Positions 1 to 7,261 of a stretch of DNA of 64,000 nt are shown piece by piece. Under the pieces are notes generated by a model that searched no databases, was not told where the DNA came from, and saw only the letters and a program-made list of their open reading frames with translations. Source of the stretch: CBDBDZ01 sp965204215 (GTDB lineage Bacteria > Pseudomonadota > Gammaproteobacteria > Pseudomonadales > GM7GCV1); contig CBDBDZ010000014.1 of the NCBI GenBank assembly GCA_965204215.1, forward strand, positions 496,001-560,000, given 5' to 3'. Both the position numbers and the translations under genes were made by a program. The first letter of the stretch is position 1. Each line of letters begins with the position of its first letter.

Positions 1-2
1 GC

Positions 3-158
3 AAGTCTTCTGCCATTAAAGATATGCTTGCTATTGATATTGCAGTTGATAATAAAAATTTTTTCATGATAAAAATACCTGCGCCCTTATTAAAAAAAGT
101 AAGGTTAAATTGGGGCGAAAACAATCTAACCATACAACTTTATATATTACTTACTTAG
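3..158 (+). CDS. possible 3' end of an unidentified gene, cut by the window edge
   Basis: The frame starting at base 3 stays open for 51 codons from the left edge to a TAG at 156-158. The peptide mixes charged and hydrophobic residues and ends in a hydrophobic stretch (IQLYILLT). I do not recognise it. It could be the C-terminus of a gene starting outside the window or a chance open frame in AT-rich DNA. The bases from 159 to the lipoprotein stop at 266 hold nothing else I can identify. Confidence 0.25.
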   Translation, partial: KSSAIKDMLAIDIAVDNKNFFMIKIPAPLLKKVRLNWGENNLTIQLYILLT

Positions 159-265
159 ACAGAAGCAATGTTAATCATTATTCAAGATATAATGCTGCGT
201 AAACGGCGAGCAGCGAAGTGGTGAATTTGGTTGCCAAAGGTAGTGTCTTTGACTTGTTAAGTATA

Positions 266-1081
266 TTATGAACAACTACCACTTCCATTTAAAGTAGTTC
301 CTTCTGGACAATTAATTAACTCTATTTCATATCTATTTCTAAAAAGTACCTCTCGCTGATTAACGCCACTTCTTGATGCCACTTGTACAAACATATAAAA
401 GCTAACACCTTCGCCCCAGTCAAATGGAGTAGTGCTGGAACTTAATGTAATTTGACCATTGCCTCTTGTTACTGTTACAGACTCTTCTAGAGTATATGAT
501 AAAGAAAATTCATCGTTAAATCCAATAGAGATTTCGCTCGTCTCTAATGTTTCGTAATCTAAAGTAATGGAAAATTGAGTTAATGTTCCAACTTCAGCTA
601 AAGTAGGCGTTAAAGCGACTAATGATAAGGTATTTCCATTTGTTGTGAGCGGCTCGTAAAAACTATCATCCACATAATCTAAAGTGGCAAGTAAATTACC
701 CCTAGTTGGTAAGTCATACCACCGCATTAAATTATTTTGATATTCTACATAAAAAGGTCCTAGTAAAACCCCCGTATCATTTGACGAATCTCCCATGCAG
801 TCAGCGCCAAAATTATCACTAAAGACATTGAATTCTAGCGTATCTCTACCTATGTCATCTTGAGTCACATTGTAATTAGCTCTTACAAACTCTTCATTTG
901 AAAAAATCCATAATTCAGAGGTATTACTAAAATTATATGATTCAACGCAATCAAATCCTAAAACCCAAGTGCCTAATATAGAATTTCTCCCATTATTTGG
1001 ATTAACCGTTCCACTAATATTGGAATTTTCCCCACAAGCGTTTAAGAAAATAATTAAGCTTAATATATGTATTAATTTCAC
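266..1081 (-). CDS. putative lipoprotein of unknown function
   Basis: This 271-residue protein starts with a short lipoprotein signal peptide whose lipobox is LNAC (Cys16), so it is probably lipidated and anchored in the inner or outer membrane. The mature part is rich in Thr, Ser, Asn and aromatic residues in alternating patterns, which suggests a beta-sandwich. Two more cysteines near residues 45 and 95 and a C-terminal pair (NCPEGTTLNGSGSCS) could form disulfides, as expected for an exported protein. I do not recognise a family. It lies alone, downstream of a 240 bp repeat (E1) that starts about 57 bp upstream of its ATG. A related repeat precedes the small secreted protein at 2278-2610 in the same relative position. 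Confidence 0.6.
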   Translation of the reverse strand: MKLIHILSLIIFLNACGENSNISGTVNPNNGRNSILGTWVLGFDCVESYNFSNTSELWIFSNEEFVRANYNVTQDDIGRDTLEFNVFSDNFGADCMGDSSNDTGVLLGPFYVEYQNNLMRWYDLPTRGNLLATLDYVDDSFYEPLTTNGNTLSLVALTPTLAEVGTLTQFSITLDYETLETSEISIGFNDEFSLSYTLEESVTVTRGNGQITLSSSTTPFDWGEGVSFYMFVQVASRSGVNQREVLFRNRYEIELINCPEGTTLNGSGSCS

Positions 1082-1137
1082 TTTGTATGCCTTCTTTGTT
1101 TAAAATTTATAAATTAAAGTAATGCTAAAGTACCTGA

Positions 1138-1364
1138 TATCGCAATAAACGGCAGGTTTTTATGTTCGATGAGCGAGTAAATTTTATGGTCTTGTTAGAA
1201 AGTCCTTTCGTTAACGACGCAAAGGTGAGAGTTTCGCAGTGAAAGCGAAGACATACATGACTGATAAACATAAACCTACGTACCATTATTTTTCTTGCGC
1301 ACCATTATAACAACTGATTTCATAAAATAAATACCAAAGTTAAACAAAGGGAGCAAATAATAGT
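1138..1364 (-). repeat. E1, copy 1 of a ~240 bp repeat (family E)
   Basis: The left end TCGCAATAAACGGCAGG and the right end GGGAGCAAATAATAGT recur at 2639-2882 (E2), with blocks such as AAAGCGAAGACATACATGA conserved between them. The middle is diverged. The element is non-coding. Each copy sits just upstream of a minus-strand secreted-protein gene in the same orientation. No terminal inverted repeat or target duplication is evident. Confidence 0.7.
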
Positions 1365-1549
1365 GGCAAACTGAAATATAAACCTGTCTGTTGTGATATT
1401 AATCATAGAGCTAACCATTTCCTAACCAACAAACAATTACATTTTATAAGGACTCATAAGCAACGGAGGCAAGCGAAGCTTGTCGAAGTCCATCTATATG
1501 CGCTTGTTATGTGGTGTGCGAAAAATTTTGTTTTCAGACATTTTTTTGT
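1365..1549. other. intergenic spacer with a short palindrome
   Basis: Between E1 and the stop of the broken enolase gene lies AT-rich DNA with a palindromic core at 1450-1491: outer arms GGACT/AGTCC and inner hairpin CAAGC-GAA-GCTTG at 1470-1482. Read on the minus strand it lies about 60 bases after the pseudogene stop, so it could be a 3' RNA hairpin. There is no T-run directly after it. No other feature was seen in the spacer. Confidence 0.4.
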
Positions 1550-2249
1550 TTACTTGTAAATGGCTACAGGATCACCAAGAGAATCAAAATCAGGTTCGAC
1601 GCCAAGGCCTGGGCTATCGGATGCATATAGGTTTCCGTCTCCTGTCTCGGGTCCAGGTACTCCTGTACTTTCCACATTGTAATTATGCAGGTCTGTTGTG
1701 TTGTATAAAAGTTCCCGCGGTGTGGAAGCTGCAAAATGGGCAACCGCAGCGGTAGTAATTTCGCCTCCCCAAGTGTCCTCGGATACCACGGAGAGACCAT
1801 TATTCACCAAAAAATCCTGCACCAGGCAAGCCTTCGATAGCCCTCCAAGGTTTGAAATCTTTAAACAAACTACCTCGGCAGCCTTATCTTGGACGATACG
1901 TTGCGCTATTCTAATATTAGTGACACATTCATCTAGTTTCATGGGCAGATCAGTATGGGCTCGTACATGCAGGCATTCTTCATATGTTCTACAGGGCTGC
2001 TCGATCATGACATCCAGATCACGAACCGCACGAACAACTTTGACAGCATCGTTAATAGTCCATCCCTGGTTGGCATCGGCATAAGCAATTTCACCTGGCT
2101 TGAGCATTGACATGGTGGCGTGTATGCGCTCGATATCAGTAAATAACGGTAGATTTACCGATCTCTATTACATTTCCACGACCCCAAGTATATTTTCCAC
2201 CAATATAGGTGAGATCTTTACGATATACCCTGATTCGAGAAATTTTCAT
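1550..2249 (-). pseudogene. enolase-superfamily dehydratase/epimerase, internally deleted and frameshifted
   Basis: Two pieces of one mandelate racemase/muconate lactonizing enzyme-like gene are visible. The N-terminal piece starts at the ATG at 2249 (MKISRIRVYRKDL...STVIY) and runs about 37 residues. The C-terminal piece continues in another frame from about 2145 (TDIERIHATMSMLKPGE) to the stop at 1550. The C-terminal barrel keeps the metal-ligand motifs ADANQGW, MIEQP and KLDE and the LKISNLGG lysine. About 125 residues between them, covering most of the capping domain and the first catalytic lysine region, are missing, and the junction shifts frame. The motifs resemble cis-3-hydroxy-L-proline dehydratase or hydroxyproline betaine epimerase. 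It cannot make a working enzyme. Confidence 0.8.
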
Positions 2250-2277
2250 GAATTTGTAAAATATGATTGGTTTTTTA

Positions 2278-2610
2278 TTATTTTTTAACCCTAATGCGAG
2301 ATACTGAAATGTATTTATTACCATCTGATGAACATACACCCGAATTTACTCCAACTTGTATTTTTGTACTAGAAAGCTGAGCAGCTAATAATACTGATAA
2401 AATATGAGATACTTCTGCTGTATCAGATTTAACAGAATACCACGTTGGGCGACAGTTTGAGTTTGGGTTGTGGTGCGTTGCTACAGTATTAAATAGAATC
2501 ATACCTCCTTTATATCCTGTATTAATATCTTTCACTTCCGTTGGAGCGCTCCATTCATTAGCAATCACATTCGATGCAACAAACAATAGAAACAACATTA
2601 GCTTTTTCAT
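2278..2610 (-). CDS. small secreted protein of unknown function
   Basis: The ATG at 2610 is preferred over an upstream one because it begins a clean signal peptide (MKKLMLFLLFVASNVIA) and has a good ribosome binding site, TGAGG, a few bases upstream. The mature product is about 93 residues (starting NEWSAP or EWSAP) with exactly two cysteines, consistent with one disulfide in the periplasm or outside the cell. It ends in a basic tail (SRIRVKK). I do not recognise a family. It is preceded by repeat E2 and followed 28 bases later by the broken enolase gene on the same strand. Confidence 0.65.
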   Translation of the reverse strand: MKKLMLFLLFVASNVIANEWSAPTEVKDINTGYKGGMILFNTVATHHNPNSNCRPTWYSVKSDTAEVSHILSVLLAAQLSSTKIQVGVNSGVCSSDGNKYISVSRIRVKK

Positions 2611-2637
2611 TTTTACCTCAATAAACAATAAATATAA

Positions 2638-2882
2638 CGTCGCAATAAACGGCAGGAAAACCACAGGTTTCTAATGCATAATCTGGGTTGAATTATCTTG
2701 TCATAAGGCATTTGCGCTAACAACGCAAATGCGAGCTTCGCGGCGAAAGCGAAGACATACATGACTGATGTAATAACTGAAAAATGCATAAACCCATGTG
2801 ACACTATTTTTGCCATAACCCATTATAACTATTGATTTTGCAAATTAAATACCCAAGCCAGACAAAGGGAGCAAATAATAGT
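2638..2882 (-). repeat. E2, copy 2 of the ~240 bp repeat family E
   Basis: This copy matches E1 at both ends and in the block AAAGCGAAGACATACATGACTGAT. It contains a perfect hairpin at 2708-2732 (GCATTTGCG, loop CTAACAA, CGCAAATGC) and CTTCGC/GCGAAG arms next to it. At 2671-2687 it carries a lone family B terminus, CTAATGCATAATCTGGG, followed by TTGAA. It starts 28 bp upstream of the small secreted-protein gene. Confidence 0.7.
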
Positions 2883-2885
2883 AGT

Positions 2886-2953
2886 ACACTTCCTTGTGCC
2901 ACATATTTGTTCGGTATTTTTATGTCGAATTAATCATGCATAATTTGGGCTAA
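2886..2953 (-). repeat. partial family A element (A8) abutting a degenerate family B end
   Basis: Bases 2887-2934 match the first two hairpins of family A on the minus strand, including the CTTCCTTGTGCCACATAT block and a degenerate TTCGGTAT/ATGTCGAA hairpin. Directly next to it, CATGCATAATTTGGG at 2935-2949 resembles a family B terminus. The next base block is the 3' flank of the hydrolase gene. Confidence 0.6.
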
Positions 2954-2965
2954 AACTTATATTTG

Positions 2966-3931
2966 TTACTCCAGTTCATCCATAAATTGAAGAATTAAAA
3001 GAGCAATTTCTCTGGTTTTTTCCTCCACGGCAAAGTGACCTGCATCCAGAAGGTGTAACTCAGCGTTTGGTAAATCGCGAAGATAAGCGAGCGCACCAGG
3101 GACAATGAATCCAGCGTCATGGCGTCCCCAAATTATTAATGCAGGGTACTGCTGTTTACGAATGAAGGATTGCCAGGTTGGATAAGCTAATAGATTATTA
3201 TAATAATCTTGAAAAAGAGCCACTTGAATAGATCTGTGTACCTCACTTTGGAGAAAATGTAAATCGTGGGTCCAGGCATCAGGGCTAACCCGTTTTATCG
3301 AGCCTTTTTCAACGTCACGCAGATACTGACCATTAATGATGGCCTCTCGGCTTGTATACTCTCTTAAACGATTAATCTGCTCAATTGAACGGTCTTCATG
3401 AGCTTGACGAAAAAATGTTTGGCGTTTATCAGTCAAACCATCCAGGTAGGCATTCGCATTTTGGGCGATCATTGCTTTGATGTGTTGAGGGTTTTCCATC
3501 ATCATCCTAAAACCAACTGGAGCCCCAAAATCTTGCATATACAAAACATAATTATCTATTTTTAGTTTTTTTAACAAAAGGGTAGTATATTTCGCTAACA
3601 CATCAAAACTATATTTAAATGACGTTGGGTCAGGCTTATCGCTATATCCAGAACCCAGGTTATCAGGCGCAATAACCTGATACCTGGTCGCAAGCATTGG
3701 AATTAATTCACGATAAGTATGTGAAGAAGAAGGGTATCCATGTAATAAAACAATCGTTGGATTTTCTGGATTACCTGCGCGCCGAAAGAATATTTGATAA
3801 TCATCTACACGTTGGCTATGGTAAGTAGTCTTTGGAGGTAAAAAATTTTCACTCGCTTCTGTGCTTATTATCACAAAAAAAATAACAAGAGCAGCTATCT
3901 TCAAACAAATGGCTTTTGATCTTCTGTGCAT
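2966..3931 (-). CDS. exported alpha/beta hydrolase, haloalkane dehalogenase/epoxide hydrolase type
   Basis: The 321-residue product has an N-terminal hydrophobic segment (residues 9-23) after a basic start, so it is probably exported. The alpha/beta hydrolase fold is clear: HGYP oxyanion motif at 64-67, nucleophile elbow MQDFGAP with Asp134 in the nucleophile position, a possible acid Asp272 in GRHDAGF, and His299 in DAGHFAVEE. An aspartate nucleophile rather than serine points to ester-intermediate enzymes such as haloalkane dehalogenases and epoxide hydrolases rather than esterases. The substrate is unknown. Gene is isolated, with family A/B remnants downstream and element B1 about 100 bp upstream. 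Confidence 0.8.
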   Translation of the reverse strand: MHRRSKAICLKIAALVIFFVIISTEASENFLPPKTTYHSQRVDDYQIFFRRAGNPENPTIVLLHGYPSSSHTYRELIPMLATRYQVIAPDNLGSGYSDKPDPTSFKYSFDVLAKYTTLLLKKLKIDNYVLYMQDFGAPVGFRMMMENPQHIKAMIAQNANAYLDGLTDKRQTFFRQAHEDRSIEQINRLREYTSREAIINGQYLRDVEKGSIKRVSPDAWTHDLHFLQSEVHRSIQVALFQDYYNNLLAYPTWQSFIRKQQYPALIIWGRHDAGFIVPGALAYLRDLPNAELHLLDAGHFAVEEKTREIALLILQFMDELE

Positions 3932-4031
3932 AGGATTTCAGAGTTAAAGTCGTAGCGAATTTTGAAACGGAGAGCATTGACGCATTCTGGTTTTTACACC
4001 TCGATTTTTTGACATTAAGTAACAGGAATAA

Positions 4032-4461
4032 TTCAACCCAAATTATGCATTAGCAATCTATTACACACAAAAATGACTTCAAAAACAGGTGCTTGCTCGA
4101 AAAATAATACTCACCATAGGGAGGCTATGCCTGCGTTTATTGTTCTTGCGCGAGCGCCTGTTTTATATTGCCATTTTTGTGTTCATTACGAAGTCTAATG
4201 CCTAATCCTAGATTCCGCAGTTGAACGCTAATTTCACTTCTAAGAGTTTGAATGTTATTGATAAACGCTTATTCTTCGATTCACTTCATAAGTGAATTAC
4301 AAACCGCTACCTGGCTTTACAGCCCTTTCAGTTCACACTGCTGCGTTATGGCTTTTGGTAAGGGCTACAACCATTACCTGCAAGCCATGCCTTGCATTAT
4401 TTCCTGAAAATAACTGTAAATTCCAGGTTCAACTACGGAATCTAGGATAATCTGGGTTCAA
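4032..4461. mobile_element. B1, MITE-like element of family B, interrupted by G1
   Basis: The element runs from CCCAAATTATGCATTAG at 4037 to CTGGG at 4456 and is flanked by the direct repeat TTCAA (4032-4036 and 4457-4461). Its interior (including GCTTGCTCGAAAAATAATACTCACC) matches B2 in reverse orientation and part of B3. Its right inverted repeat is split at 4201 by element G1. No open reading frame is present. Confidence 0.85.
4207..4446. mobile_element. G1, 240 bp MITE-like element inserted in B1
   Basis: Terminal inverted repeats are CCTAGATTCCGCAGTTGAAC (left) and GTTCAACTACGGAATCTAGG (right), about 20 bp with one mismatch. The flanks are CTAAT (4202-4206) and ATAAT (4447-4451). Removing G1 and one flank restores an intact family B terminus, so this is an insertion with a 5 bp duplication that has since changed by one base. 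The right half recurs inside D1 (G2). Confidence 0.85.
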
Positions 4462-4650
4462 AATAGATTTGACCTTTCATGTTATGGGTTGAAAACAGCA
4501 CGGCTTGGTTTTGTATAAACATTTTTCCTGATGTAATGTTGTTTATGCAAGATGTCATTCCATATACGTCATCCTTTCGTAGGGGTGAAAGGGGGGAACT
4601 ACGCGGTAGTTGAAGTAACTCCCGGTTAGCTAATTTAATGAGTGGGTGGA
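4462..4650. other. intergenic spacer downstream of the VanY-like gene
   Basis: This stretch of about 190 bases holds no recognisable gene. A short hairpin AACTAC-GCG-GTAGTT lies at about 4597-4611, some 40 bases after the stop of the VanY-like gene on the minus strand; it lacks a T-run on that strand, so it is at best a weak terminator. Confidence 0.3.
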
Positions 4651-5679
4651 TTAAACCACTTTAATGTGCCAAGGCTCGAAGCGCACACCTAACTGGTTGT
4701 CTTCAGTGTAGCGAATTTTCACGTAACCCAACTGTTGCATCTTTTTAAATTCAACAGTGCTTGAAAATTCACTGGAGAAATTTTTAAGACCAAAGCCGAC
4801 TTTACCTACGTCAAAATCGCCTATGCCGTGATAGGAATGACCGGGAGGGGCCAGAGAACGAGAAGCTTGTGATAAATTGCCTTTGGTGATAATACACTTG
4901 TTGAGAAACAAACCAAGTTGCTTGATGTTACTGCGTATACCAGAGGTAAGGATAATGCTGGGACCCATATCGGCAACAAGGCGATTGTAATAATCTAATG
5001 ATTCACCTTTAAATAGTGAATGACCTGAGTAAGCAATTTTAACGGTTTCTTTTTTTCGAATGGTTTCGGTAAGAGAGCTGGAAATTTTCTTTCCATAAAA
5101 ACCATAAAGGCTGGCTTCGGTGTTAAAAAGTTTGTCAATGTAATTTAATTCACCTTTACTAAAGCGGCCTATACGATCAAAGTTTTTCGCATAGCTTATA
5201 GCCTGGTCAAAGCTGATTAAATTAAAATTGCCGAACCCAATAACTTTTTGAATGCGTTTTAAGCGTTTAGCTATGGAACGGATTAATGCCATTTCATGCG
5301 CACTTGCGTGCAGATCGTCTAAAAATTCCGTATTAAAGTTTTTAACTCTGGCATTAACGCTGGAGTTGCTTGATACATCTTGTATTACATTTTGGTTTGT
5401 TTCTCGTATTGGGGAGGGAGCTATAGCATTGTTGCTGATAATTGAGATGTCTTTGGCATTTTTATTGACGAGTCTGTTGAGCGTCGCAATGGCTATATTT
5501 TCGTTATCTTCAATGGCTGATTCTAACAACATGAGTTGCTGTGTTGAAATAGATGAAAGTTTAACTTCAGGTATTGAGTGAGGTACAAAAACCGTCTCAA
5601 GTTGGCTTTGAGTCAAGCGGTTGGTGTACAACACAGCAGCACTAGAAAAAAGACTGGCTATAAATAAACGGCGATTCAA
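4651..5679 (-). CDS. VanY/M15-family D-alanyl-D-alanine carboxypeptidase-like protein, exported
   Basis: The last 90 of 342 residues carry the M15/VanY zinc peptidase signature: a GHSYHGIGDFDVG block (His and Asp ligands) and EPWHIKVV with the last His ligand. This family trims D-Ala from peptidoglycan stem peptides in the periplasm. The N-terminus (NRRLFIASLFSSAAV) resembles a twin-arginine signal, but a plain Sec signal is possible. The central 200 residues are helical and not assigned. The SGYRS-type block is degenerate (TSGIRSN). The gene stands alone, divergent from the ribosomal operon. Confidence 0.75.
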   Translation of the reverse strand: MNRRLFIASLFSSAAVLYTNRLTQSQLETVFVPHSIPEVKLSSISTQQLMLLESAIEDNENIAIATLNRLVNKNAKDISIISNNAIAPSPIRETNQNVIQDVSSNSSVNARVKNFNTEFLDDLHASAHEMALIRSIAKRLKRIQKVIGFGNFNLISFDQAISYAKNFDRIGRFSKGELNYIDKLFNTEASLYGFYGKKISSSLTETIRKKETVKIAYSGHSLFKGESLDYYNRLVADMGPSIILTSGIRSNIKQLGLFLNKCIITKGNLSQASRSLAPPGHSYHGIGDFDVGKVGFGLKNFSSEFSSTVEFKKMQQLGYVKIRYTEDNQLGVRFEPWHIKVV

Positions 5680-5818
5680 AATATAATACTTAATTCGATG
5701 AAGACCAACATTCTAAACTACTTTACAACGCGGTTTCAAGTTATTGAGAAATAATAATATAGTCTATGGTTTGTTCATGGTTGATTATCTCATTAATGAC
5801 TGAGATAAATGAAGGAAT

Positions 5819-5988
5819 TATTAATTCGGCATGAAAATACCGAACAAATATGTGGCGCAAGGAAGTGTCACCGACGAGCGACAGCTCGGTCGTGAATCCT
5901 TGAAATACAAGAAAATTCGTATATTTCGCTATATTTCAAGGGTGACCAATAAAATACGCAGGAGCGATATTTTATTGCGAGGTTAATA
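5819..5988 (+). repeat. A1, full family A multi-hairpin element
   Basis: The 170 bp element is a string of hairpins: TTCGGCAT-gaaa-ATACCGAA, GTGGCGCAAGGAAGTGTCAC, CGAGCGACAGCTCG, TTGAAATAC...ATATTTCAA, and AATAAAATACGCAGGAGCGATATTTTATT. Ends are TATTAATTCGG and GAGGTTAATA. It lies 37 bp upstream of the rpsJ promoter. The 139 bases between the VanY-like start and this element show nothing else. Confidence 0.85.
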
Positions 5989-6024
5989 AAGTTGCAAAAG
6001 ATTGATGTTTTCAATGCCATAAAG

Positions 6025-6052
6025 TTGACAGCGACTTAGAAGTGCTTATAAT
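6025..6052 (+). promoter_or_regulatory. strong sigma-70 promoter of the ribosomal protein operon
   Basis: A perfect -35 hexamer TTGACA (6025-6030) and a perfect -10 hexamer TATAAT (6047-6052) are separated by 16 bp. The bases after the -10 are GCGCCCTC, a GC-rich discriminator like those of stringently controlled stable-RNA and ribosomal genes. Transcription should begin near 6059, about 110 bases before rpsJ. Confidence 0.8.
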
Positions 6053-6167
6053 GCGCCCTCCTCTCGGCAATGGGGGGGTAAAACCGTTCTTTAATAGCTT
6101 ATTTTGTATGTCATAAGAGCGGTATGACCGTGTTAATAATTAGCTACCATATAGAGGTTGTTTTTGC

Positions 6168-6479
6168 ATGCAGAATCAAGATATTAGAATCAAGCTCAAA
6201 GCATTTGACCACCGTTTGATTGATGTGTCTGTAAAAGAGATTGTCGATGCAGCAAAGCGTACAGGTGCCAATGTTAGAGGTCCAATTCCATTGCCGACAC
6301 GCAAAGAGCGTTTTACTGTGTTAATTTCACCCCATGTGAATAAAGACGCTCGCGATCAGTATGAAATAAGAACTCATAAGCGCTTACTAGATATTGTCAA
6401 CCCTACAGAGAAGACAGTTGACGCGCTTATGGGGTTAGACTTAGCTTCAGGTGTTGAAGTTCAAATCAGCTTAAGCTAA
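6168..6479 (+). CDS. rpsJ: 30S ribosomal protein S10
   Basis: At 103 residues it is the same length as the E. coli protein, and the sequence is collinear throughout (MQNQDIRIKLKAFDHRLID; IPLPTRKERFTVL). S10 sits in the 30S head and is also NusE, a partner of NusG/NusB in antitermination. It is the first gene after the promoter at 6025. The preceding str operon (rpsL, rpsG, fusA, tuf) found in many relatives is not here. A 116-base gap follows before rplC. Confidence 0.97.
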   Translation: MQNQDIRIKLKAFDHRLIDVSVKEIVDAAKRTGANVRGPIPLPTRKERFTVLISPHVNKDARDQYEIRTHKRLLDIVNPTEKTVDALMGLDLASGVEVQISLS

Positions 6480-6595
6480 GCATTTAGGTGCCAGTTAGTT
6501 AGTATAGTAAGTTAATTATTTAACTATTCTGGTTTAGTGTAACGACATTCGTCGGCCATAGCGGGTAAAAGCCCCGTACACAGAGGTTTACTAAG

Positions 6596-7261
6596 ATGAC
6601 AATAGGTGTTGTCGGTCGCAAAAGCGGCATGACCAGAATATTTGCCGAAGACGGAAGCAGTATAGCTGTGACTGTTATTGAGGCAGAACCAAACCGCATC
6701 ACGCAGGTTAAAAGTGAGTCTTCCGATGGTTATTCGGCAGTGCAGGTTGCAGTTGGCAGTAAAAAACCCAATCGAACAAGTAAAGCGTTGGCAGGGCATT
6801 TTGCAAAAGCAAATAGTGAAGCTGGCGCTTTTATTCGTGAATTGCGATGTGGCGAAGCTGATATTCAGGCATTGACTGATGGCGAAGAGGCGATAAGCAA
6901 TTTGGATATATCATCTTTTACTGAAGGTCAAGTTGTTGATGTTACTGGACGTTCAAAAGGGAAAGGTTTTCAAGGAGGTGTTAAGCGCTGGAATTTTTCA
7001 ATGTTAGATGCAACTCATGGCAACTCAATTTCACACCGTTCCAATGGTTCTATTGGACAGTGTCAAACACCTGGCCGTGTATTTAAAGGTAAAAAGATGT
7101 CGGGCCATATGGGCGATCGCATGGTAACCACTCAGAACCTGCAAATTGTTCGTGTTGATACACAGCGTAATTTGTTGCTGATTAAAGGTGCAGTGCCAGG
7201 CGCTCCAGGTGGTTATGTGATTATTCGCCCAGCCGTGAAAACCAAAGAGGCTAATGCATGA
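6596..7261 (+). CDS. rplC: 50S ribosomal protein L3
   Basis: The 221-residue protein starts MTIGVVGRKSGMTRIF and contains the loop GSIGQCQTPGRVFKGKK, which reaches toward the peptidyl transferase centre. The Gln in this loop is the one methylated by PrmB in E. coli. AGAGG lies about 10 bases upstream of the ATG. Its stop overlaps the rplD start by four bases (ATGA), so the two are translationally coupled. It is about 12 residues longer than the E. coli protein. Confidence 0.97.
   Translation: MTIGVVGRKSGMTRIFAEDGSSIAVTVIEAEPNRITQVKSESSDGYSAVQVAVGSKKPNRTSKALAGHFAKANSEAGAFIRELRCGEADIQALTDGEEAISNLDISSFTEGQVVDVTGRSKGKGFQGGVKRWNFSMLDATHGNSISHRSNGSIGQCQTPGRVFKGKKMSGHMGDRMVTTQNLQIVRVDTQRNLLLIKGAVPGAPGGYVIIRPAVKTKEANA

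Noticed and set aside
1450..1516. Palindrome resembling an integron attC site (CATAAC...TTATG ends)
   Set aside because: The ends do not fit the RYYYAAC/GTTRRRY core sites or the usual pairing of the two arms, and there is no integrase gene or second site of the same kind. It is kept only as a hairpin.
1480..1755. Open frame of 91 codons on the plus strand
   Set aside because: It overlaps the C-terminal coding part of the enolase pseudogene on the other strand, and the peptide has no recognisable features.
2136..2339. 67-codon minus-strand frame as a separate gene
   Set aside because: Its last 37 residues are the N-terminus of the enolase-type gene; the residues before MKISRIRVY are read-through of upstream AT-rich DNA. 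It is part of the pseudogene.
2613..2816. 67-codon minus-strand frame inside E2
   Set aside because: It lies in repeat E2, is not conserved in frame in E1, and only reads through its hairpins.
5819..5988. Family A as a CRISPR-like or tandem array
   Set aside because: The hairpins within an element differ from each other and there are no regular spacers; copies are dispersed, not clustered.
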